From contig CAJTQV010000009.1 of assembly GCA_910578385.1 (NCBI GenBank), forward strand, positions 1-64,000: a DNA stretch of 64,000 nt, in the 5' to 3' direction. Positions 59,234 to 64,000 of this stretch are shown piece after piece. A program made the position numbers and the translations under genes. The notes below the pieces were generated by a model. That model had not been told where the DNA came from, ran no database searches, and was given only the letters and a program-made list of their open reading frames with translations. The first letter of the stretch is position 1. Each line of letters opens with the position of its first letter. The DNA comes from an uncultured Muribaculaceae bacterium. GTDB lineage: Bacteria > Bacteroidota > Bacteroidia > Bacteroidales > Muribaculaceae.

Positions 59234-60607
59234 ATGAATCATAAAATGGCGCAGAAACCAGGAATACCCAAAGGAACACGCGACTTCTCACCGATCGAGA
59301 TGGCTCGCAGGAACTACATTTTCGATATAATAAAGCGTAACTTCCGTCTTTTCGGTTACAAACAGATCGAGACCCCGGCCATGGAGAATCTCTCCACGCT
59401 CATGGGCAAGTATGGTGAGGAGGGTGACAAACTCCTTTTCAAAATCCAGAATTCCGGCGACTTCCTCAAGTCTTGCTCCGACGAGGAGCTTGTAGGCCAC
59501 AATCTCGTTAAGCTCACTAACAAGATGTGTGAGAAGGGTCTGCGTTACGACCTCACTGTGCCTTTCGCCCGCTTTGTGGTTCAGCACCGCAATGACCTCA
59601 CGATGCCTTTCAAACGCTATCAGATTCAGCCCGTTTGGCGTGCTGACCGTCCTCAGAAGGGCCGTTACCGCGAGTTCTATCAGTGCGATGCCGATGTTGT
59701 AGGATCCGATTCGCTCCTGAACGAGGCTGAACTGCTGTCGCTCATCGACAAGGTGTTTGCCGAGTTGGGCATAAATATCGTTGTCAAGATCAACAACCGT
59801 AAGATTCTTTCCGGCATTGCCGAGACAATCGGCGAGGCCGACAAGATTGTTGACATTACCGTGGCCATCGACAAGATTGACAAGATTGGCCTTGAGAATG
59901 TCAACGCCGAACTTCGCGAGAAGGGACTCAGCGAGGAGGCCATAAGCCGCTTGCGCCCTGTGCTCGAACTCTCCGGTACAAATGATGAGAAACTTGCCGT
60001 GATGGCTGAAATGCTCAAGGATTCGGAGGTCGGCATGAAGGGTATAGCTGAAATGCGCGAGGTTATGGCGGCAATCGACGCTATCGGCCATAAGGGTGAG
60101 ATGCAGATAGACATCTCGCTCGCACGAGGTCTGAACTATTATACCGGAACAATCATCGAGGTAAAGGCTGCCGACGTGCAGATTGGCAGCATCACCGGTG
60201 GCGGACGCTACGACAACCTTACCGGCGTGTTCGGTATGCCGGGTCTGTCGGGTGTGGGCATATCGTTCGGTGCCGACCGCATATATGATGTGATGTGCCA
60301 GCTTGAACTCTTTCCGAAGAATCTCGGCCAGAGCGTCAAGGTGTTCTTCGTGAATTTCGGTCAGAAAGAGGCCATGCAATCTTTGCGCTATGCCAACGCT
60401 CTCCGCGAGGCCGGTATATCGGCTCAGGTATATCCCGACAACGCCAAGATGAAGAAGCAGATGTCGGCGGCCGACAGCGACAATGTGCCCTATGTGGCTT
60501 TTGTCGGCGAGTCTGAACTTGGCAAAGACGCGATTGTTCTTAAGGATATGGCGACCGGTGAGCAGACCACGCTGACTCTCGCCGAACTGATTGAAAAGCT
60601 GAAATAA
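59234..60607 (+). CDS. hisS: Histidine-tRNA ligase
   Basis: A 457-residue class II synthetase. It begins MNHKMAQKPGIPKGTRDFSP; motif 2 lies in QPVWRADRPQKGRYREFYQCDAD, the histidine-binding motifs in ARGLNYYTGTIIEV and GGGRYDNL, motif 3 in GVGISFGADRI, and an anticodon-binding domain follows (KVFFVNFGQ to AELIEKLK). ATG 59246 (MAQKPG) is an equally reasonable start, 4 codons later. It follows the TonB receptor terminator, so it is expressed separately; a hairpin after its stop marks the end. Confidence 0.97.
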   Translation: MNHKMAQKPGIPKGTRDFSPIEMARRNYIFDIIKRNFRLFGYKQIETPAMENLSTLMGKYGEEGDKLLFKIQNSGDFLKSCSDEELVGHNLVKLTNKMCEKGLRYDLTVPFARFVVQHRNDLTMPFKRYQIQPVWRADRPQKGRYREFYQCDADVVGSDSLLNEAELLSLIDKVFAELGINIVVKINNRKILSGIAETIGEADKIVDITVAIDKIDKIGLENVNAELREKGLSEEAISRLRPVLELSGTNDEKLAVMAEMLKDSEVGMKGIAEMREVMAAIDAIGHKGEMQIDISLARGLNYYTGTIIEVKAADVQIGSITGGGRYDNLTGVFGMPGLSGVGISFGADRIYDVMCQLELFPKNLGQSVKVFFVNFGQKEAMQSLRYANALREAGISAQVYPDNAKMKKQMSAADSDNVPYVAFVGESELGKDAIVLKDMATGEQTTLTLAELIEKLK

Positions 60608-60616
60608 AGCCCCCCC

Positions 60617-60647
60617 GAGCCGGGATTGTTGCATACTGTCCCGGCTC
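60617..60647 (+). terminator. Hairpin after hisS
   Basis: GAGCCGGGA and TCCCGGCTC form a perfect 9-bp stem around a 13-nt loop. The following TCAAAATT is not T-rich, so terminator function is likely but unproven. Confidence 0.6.
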
Positions 60648-60663
60648 TCAAAATTAAATTGCT

Positions 60664-61869
60664 ATGACACCGATAACCATCAAGGAGTTTCTTCTGCGTC
60701 AGCCCACCTTCCCCGAGACGACCGAGACTGACAGTTTCTATCTGGAGCTTGCCAACAGGCTTCTCCGTGACATGTCCTCTCACTCCTTCGCAACGGAAAT
60801 GCCTGAGGGGCTTCTTAAACGTGTGGCTCTCACTCTGACCGATTACATGCAGGACATCGTTTCTGATGCCGGTCTGTGGCGTTCTTTCGTAGATGCCAAC
60901 CGCGAGCTTTACGGATGGTCGGTGCCGTTTCATGAGGTTCCTGAGAATTATATCGACTATGAACTTAACCGTGAGGATGTCCGGTTCCTTGTCTGGTATA
61001 CGGTGGCGATGCTGTGGGAGGAACAGCGTTTCATCTTCCCGCATGATGCCGGTCTGCTTGATTTCGCCGACGGATGCTTTGCAATCCTTGAGGAGGTCTA
61101 TGACGATGCGCCCGTGCCCGAGGAATTCAATATATCGCGCGGTCTGGAGTTCAATGACCCCGATGACCACAAGGCCATTTACCGTCTCGGCAACTGGCTC
61201 TTCCTCCATTCATATCTGCTCACTCCGGCTTATTCGATGTCGATGCGCGAGATGATGGAGGGTGTAGACATGAACGACCCTGACGCTCCCGCCAAGATGA
61301 ACGAGCGTCTTGACCAGGCCATGATGGAGGATACCACCGGCCCGCTCGCTCTCTTTACTCCCGAGTGGGTTTATCTCATGGTCGAGGGGAAACTCCCCTC
61401 CGAAAAAGCTCCGGCAGGAGAACCGGCCGTTCATCCATATTACGATAAGTTCACGCGCTTCACAGGTGGCGAGGAAATCCGTTTCTTCGACAGTTATGAA
61501 GCTATGAACCGATTCTTTATCGAGGCTTTGGGCTGGGAGCAGGGTGAGGAGCATCTCGCTCAGGCCAAGGGCGCGCATGACTATATCCTGTTTGTCACGC
61601 GCAACAAAGGGATGCTCATGGCGCGCGACATTGCCCGCTGTGTCAAGGCACCCGGCAATCCGCTGTATGATGCCGGTTATGCGGCTGATCATGCCTTCGA
61701 ACTTCTTTCGGAGCGCGGCTGTTGTCCCGGCGACCTTCTGAGGTATATCTTTGCCCACGACTGGTTACCCGATGCCGTTTTCCCCGGCACCACCGACCGC
61801 CTGCTCGTTCACATGAACCGAGACTTCATAGCCCGCTGCTATCTCCAGATCTATTATCGCGGAGACTGA
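60664..61869 (+). CDS. DUF3843 family protein
   Basis: A 401-residue soluble acidic protein with no signal peptide or membrane segment. It looks all-helical with many aromatic residues (WRSFVDANRELYGWSVPF, YELNREDVRFLVWYTVAMLWEE, FNDPDDHKAIYRLGNWLFL) and fits DUF3843, a Bacteroidetes family of unknown function. No catalytic motif is apparent. It stands 56 nt after hisS, past a hairpin. Confidence 0.8.
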   Translation: MTPITIKEFLLRQPTFPETTETDSFYLELANRLLRDMSSHSFATEMPEGLLKRVALTLTDYMQDIVSDAGLWRSFVDANRELYGWSVPFHEVPENYIDYELNREDVRFLVWYTVAMLWEEQRFIFPHDAGLLDFADGCFAILEEVYDDAPVPEEFNISRGLEFNDPDDHKAIYRLGNWLFLHSYLLTPAYSMSMREMMEGVDMNDPDAPAKMNERLDQAMMEDTTGPLALFTPEWVYLMVEGKLPSEKAPAGEPAVHPYYDKFTRFTGGEEIRFFDSYEAMNRFFIEALGWEQGEEHLAQAKGAHDYILFVTRNKGMLMARDIARCVKAPGNPLYDAGYAADHAFELLSERGCCPGDLLRYIFAHDWLPDAVFPGTTDRLLVHMNRDFIARCYLQIYYRGD

Positions 61870-61918
61870 TGCTCCTGATGGATATTGATATTCATCACGG
61901 ATATTAGTGTGTCTGTAC

Positions 61919-61939
61919 GGACGCACGGCTCGTGCGTCC
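61919..61939. repeat. Perfect 9-bp inverted repeat with nearby direct repeats
   Basis: GGACGCACG and CGTGCGTCC flank GCT exactly. TGCGTCCTCC (61933-61942) recurs as TGCGTCCTCC about 40 nt later, before the phosphatase gene. No T tract follows, so this may be a protein-binding or RNA structure rather than a terminator. Confidence 0.7.
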
Positions 61940-62022
61940 TCCATCTGTCCTCGGTGTGTCTTCGATGCGTCCTCCCTGCATAAATTATTGTTCCCAATAA
62001 CAACTTAACTGTACCCTGAATC

Positions 62023-63288
62023 ATGAAAAAACTTATCTTCTCTCTGCTCGCATTTGCTCTATCGCTCTCCGTCGGCGCACAGACCACCCGCGAGGAGATG
62101 GCCGCCGACCTCAACAAGACCGGTGGCGTATATTTTGCTTACCCGGCTGTCAAGGCTGACAACACTCCGGCACCCAAAGGATACAAGCCTTTCCATATCA
62201 GCCATTATGGTCGTCACGGTTCCCGCTATCTGATTGGTGACAACGATTACCGTTGGATTGCCAATCTGCTTCATCAGGCCGACTCTGCAAGCGCACTTAC
62301 ACCGCTTGGCCGGGATTTCATGCTGCGCCTCGATTCTCTCATGGTTGAGACCGACGGGCGCGGGGGAGACCTCTCGCCGCTCGGTCGCCGTCAGCACCAT
62401 GACATCGCGGCACGTATGCAGGCTAACTATCCGGAGGTATTCACCGACAAGTCTTATATCACGGCCCGTTCCACGTTGGTGCCGCGCTGCATTCTCAGCA
62501 TGGCTTCTTTCTGCGAGAGCCTCAAGGAGAAGAACCCGCGTCTTGCCATCGAGATGGAATCGTCAAACCGCAATATGGTCTATCTCTGCCACAGCACCAA
62601 GGAGTCTGACGAGTTCAACGGCAAGAATGGCTGGTGGAAGGAGGTCTACCGCAAGTTCAAGGAGAGCAACACTCATCCTGATAGGGTAGTGGCCTCGATA
62701 TTCTCAGACCCGGTGTTTGTTGACCGCTATGTGAATCCCGATGACTTCATGTGGGGAATCTACTGGCTTGCTTCTGACGCGCAGAACACCGAGGGTAAGA
62801 TTTCATTTTACGACCTTCTCACAGCCGATGAATTGTTTGACCTCTGGCAGTGCTTCAATGCCGTCTTCTATGGTCAGCATGCCAACTATGCACCGGCCAA
62901 CGGCGTGCATCTTCAGAATGCGGCGAATCTCCTCAACAACATAATCGATACCGCTGATGAGGCGATAGCGATGGAGAATCCGTCGGCTGCCCTCCGTTTC
63001 GGCCATGACGGCAACGTGGTGCCTCTCACCGCACTCATGCACCTCGAAGGCTGCGACGCCGTTATTGAGAAACCGGAGGACTTCTACAAGGGCTGGTGTG
63101 ATTGGAAGGTTACGCCGATGGCGGCCAACATACAGCTCATCTTCTTCCGCAATCCCAAAGAACCGGGCAAAATCCTCGTCAAGATTCTCCACAACGAGCG
63201 CGAGACCCGCATCCCCGTCGAAACCGACATCTGGCCCTACTACGACTGGAACGCCGTCAAATCCTATTTCCGTTCGAACATCAAATAG
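62023..63288 (+). CDS. Histidine-type phosphatase (acid phosphatase/phytase, MINPP-like)
   Basis: A 421-residue exported phosphatase. The signal peptide covers residues 1-19 (MKKLIFSLLAFALSLSVGA). The active site is HYGRHGSRY with phosphohistidine His65 next to Arg64, and the proton donor motif His328-Asp329 in RFGHDGNVVPL; MINPP-like enzymes also have HD or HAE there. A phytase or inositol phosphatase role is plausible for a gut bacterium, giving access to dietary phosphate; the substrate is not decided by sequence alone. A REP-like palindrome and a strong terminator follow. Confidence 0.92.
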   Translation: MKKLIFSLLAFALSLSVGAQTTREEMAADLNKTGGVYFAYPAVKADNTPAPKGYKPFHISHYGRHGSRYLIGDNDYRWIANLLHQADSASALTPLGRDFMLRLDSLMVETDGRGGDLSPLGRRQHHDIAARMQANYPEVFTDKSYITARSTLVPRCILSMASFCESLKEKNPRLAIEMESSNRNMVYLCHSTKESDEFNGKNGWWKEVYRKFKESNTHPDRVVASIFSDPVFVDRYVNPDDFMWGIYWLASDAQNTEGKISFYDLLTADELFDLWQCFNAVFYGQHANYAPANGVHLQNAANLLNNIIDTADEAIAMENPSAALRFGHDGNVVPLTALMHLEGCDAVIEKPEDFYKGWCDWKVTPMAANIQLIFFRNPKEPGKILVKILHNERETRIPVETDIWPYYDWNAVKSYFRSNIK

Positions 63289-63295
63289 CCCCGTA

Positions 63296-63315
63296 GGGAC
63301 ATGCCTTCGGCATGT
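63296..63315. repeat. REP-like short palindrome after the phosphatase gene
   Basis: ACATGCC and GGCATGT (63299-63315) form a perfect 7-bp stem around TTC, preceded by CCCGTAGGG. Similar CGTAGGGACATGC palindromes recur between genes in Bacteroidetes genomes as I recall; only one copy lies in this window. Confidence 0.55.
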
Positions 63316-63341
63316 TTGCCTTGGCACTAAATTAGTTACAC

Positions 63342-63387
63342 ATATAATCAGGGACATGAACCTTACAATTCATGTCCCTGATTATAT
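63342..63387. terminator. Bidirectional terminator between phosphatase and OmpA genes
   Basis: ATATAATCAGGGACATGAA (63342-63360) pairs perfectly over 19 bp with the reverse copy at 63369-63387 around CCTTACAA. The A/T-rich ends provide T tracts on both strands. Confidence 0.93.
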
Positions 63388-63404
63388 TTAAAACCTAAAA
63401 CCTC

Positions 63405-64000
63405 TCACCCTGCATAATCCACCACAATATCGGCGCGGCGGTTGTAGGCGTATGCGCCGTACCGGTCAGTCTGACCGCCCGACTTGATTGTGATGTTGTC
63501 AGCATTGACGCCATGCTCCTCAAGGTAGTCTGCAAGATTCTCCGCACGCTCATGGCACAGATTATCGTTGTATGCCGGGCTGCCCGTCTCACTTGCATAG
63601 GCGGTGATGGTGATGTCGGCATCCGTCGCTACGGCCTTTGCTGCGATTTCGTCGAGAAGTTCATTGTATCCCACTTCCGACTGGTCATTGCCGAAGTAGT
63701 ACAGATAGTCAACCGAACTTTCATCCTTTGCTTTCTGCTCAATAGACTCCTCGGTTGCATAGGCATAATGTCCTGCCGCTCCGTTGGCTACGCGTGCAGC
63801 GTAGACGTTTTTACCGTTTGCGGCAAGCGATGCGGAAGCATCAGAGCTAAGGGCTTTGCCGTTGCTCAGTAGGGTAGTGCCCCCGTTGCGTGAGGCATTG
63901 GCGTTAGCCACGGCAGCCTTCGAAGCAGCAATTCTCTGGGTAGCGATCTGCGAGTCCTTGGTGCCGAAATATAGACATATGCCGATTACGGCAGCGGCGA
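63405..64000 (-). CDS. OmpA-family protein, 5' end outside the window
   Basis: The open frame runs from its stop at 63405 through the window edge without a start that fits, so the gene continues beyond 64000; at least 198 residues are present. The visible N-terminal part includes a hydrophobic helix (AAAVIGICLYFG), then an Ala/Asn/Ser-rich linker (~60 residues) and a C-terminal OmpA-like peptidoglycan-binding domain: ITAYASETGSPAYNDNLCHERAENLADYLEEHG and the final AYAYNRRADIVV. It probably links an inner-membrane anchor to the cell wall. GTG 63911 is an internal codon, not the start. Confidence 0.85.
   Translation of the reverse strand, partial: AAAVIGICLYFGTKDSQIATQRIAASKAAVANANASRNGGTTLLSNGKALSSDASASLAANGKNVYAARVANGAAGHYAYATEESIEQKAKDESSVDYLYYFGNDQSEVGYNELLDEIAAKAVATDADITITAYASETGSPAYNDNLCHERAENLADYLEEHGVNADNITIKSGGQTDRYGAYAYNRRADIVVDYAG

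Noticed and set aside
59288..60634. A 448-codon open frame antisense to hisS
   Set aside because: It is a mirror of the strongly biased hisS codon use; its Leu/His/Val-rich product has no domain, and hisS is certain.
1..64000. tRNA, rRNA, insertion sequence, phage or conjugation genes
   Set aside because: The gaps show no tRNA-like cloverleaf or CCA-preceding consensus, and no transposase, integrase, relaxase or phage protein was recognised. A systematic search with tRNAscan-SE and ISfinder was not possible here.

Overview
This 64 kb window looks like chromosomal DNA of a Bacteroidales bacterium, plausibly a Muribaculaceae (S24-7) gut commensal. The evidence is threefold. (1) Promoters repeatedly show the Bacteroidetes form, a TAnnTTTG box at -7 with TTTG about 20 bp upstream, rather than TATAAT/TTGACA. 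(2) Several genes belong to families typical of Bacteroidales: DUF4295 beside rpmB-rpmG, DUF1599, a BT_3928-like DoxX protein, DUF4293, DUF3843, and a carboxypeptidase-regulatory-domain TonB receptor. (3) Base composition is close to balanced. The family-level placement is inference. There is no phage, insertion sequence, CRISPR array, tRNA or rRNA gene.

Layout. 1-~330: a G-rich palindromic tandem repeat array without a credible gene. 0.5-9.9 kb (+ except rubredoxin): AraC regulator, DMT exporter, rubredoxin (-), DUF1015 protein, C45-type Ntn hydrolase with a small membrane protein, thioesterase, DprA, nucleoside phosphorylase, thiol peroxidase, SDR. 10-25.8 kb (-): lipoprotein and a large AlbA_2 (Schlafen-like) protein; Crp/Fnr regulator; menE-menC-menB-menD; fmt; ClC channel with CBS domains; polyprenyl-phosphate sugar transferase; threonylcarbamoyl-AMP synthase; nadE. 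26-30.3 kb: small beta-barrel (+), then DUF4295-rpmG-rpmB, a GT11 fucosyltransferase, a truncated CinA and tsaD (all -). 30.4-38.6 kb (+): TamB, patatin and GH13 amylase joined by 4-nt overlaps, then prs. 38.6-44.2 kb: small redox and hypothetical genes, beta-carbonic anhydrase, rlmH, a DoxX/thioredoxin-like membrane protein and DUF1599. 44.3-51 kb (+): DUF4293, proS, a DPP-IV-like S9 peptidase, an unknown membrane protein and miaA. 51-56.3 kb (-): dnaG, dapA and a UvrD/DNA2-like helicase. 56.4-63.3 kb (+): a short terminated RNA or leader, a TonB-dependent receptor, hisS, DUF3843 and a histidine acid phosphatase. The window ends inside an OmpA-family gene (-).

How the genes connect. Most are core housekeeping genes. 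A notable share serves translation: proS, hisS, fmt, rlmH, rpmB, rpmG, plus tRNA modification (miaA for i6A; the Sua5/TsaC-like protein and TsaD for t6A). menD-B-C-E carry out the middle steps of menaquinone synthesis needed for anaerobic respiration; the isochorismate synthase that supplies the first substrate is not in the cluster. Envelope biogenesis is represented by TamB, the sugar transferase, the fucosyltransferase, the TonB receptor, lipoproteins and OmpA.

No complete new defence or mobile system was found. The best leads are: the palindromic repeat array at the left edge; a near-perfect promoter followed at once by an intrinsic terminator (56459-56548), a candidate ~50-nt RNA or attenuated leader; a hairpin that masks an unusually good Shine-Dalgarno sequence (4309-4332); the large AlbA_2 protein with an unrecognised ~600-residue N-terminus; and a 106-residue zincin-like mini-protein.
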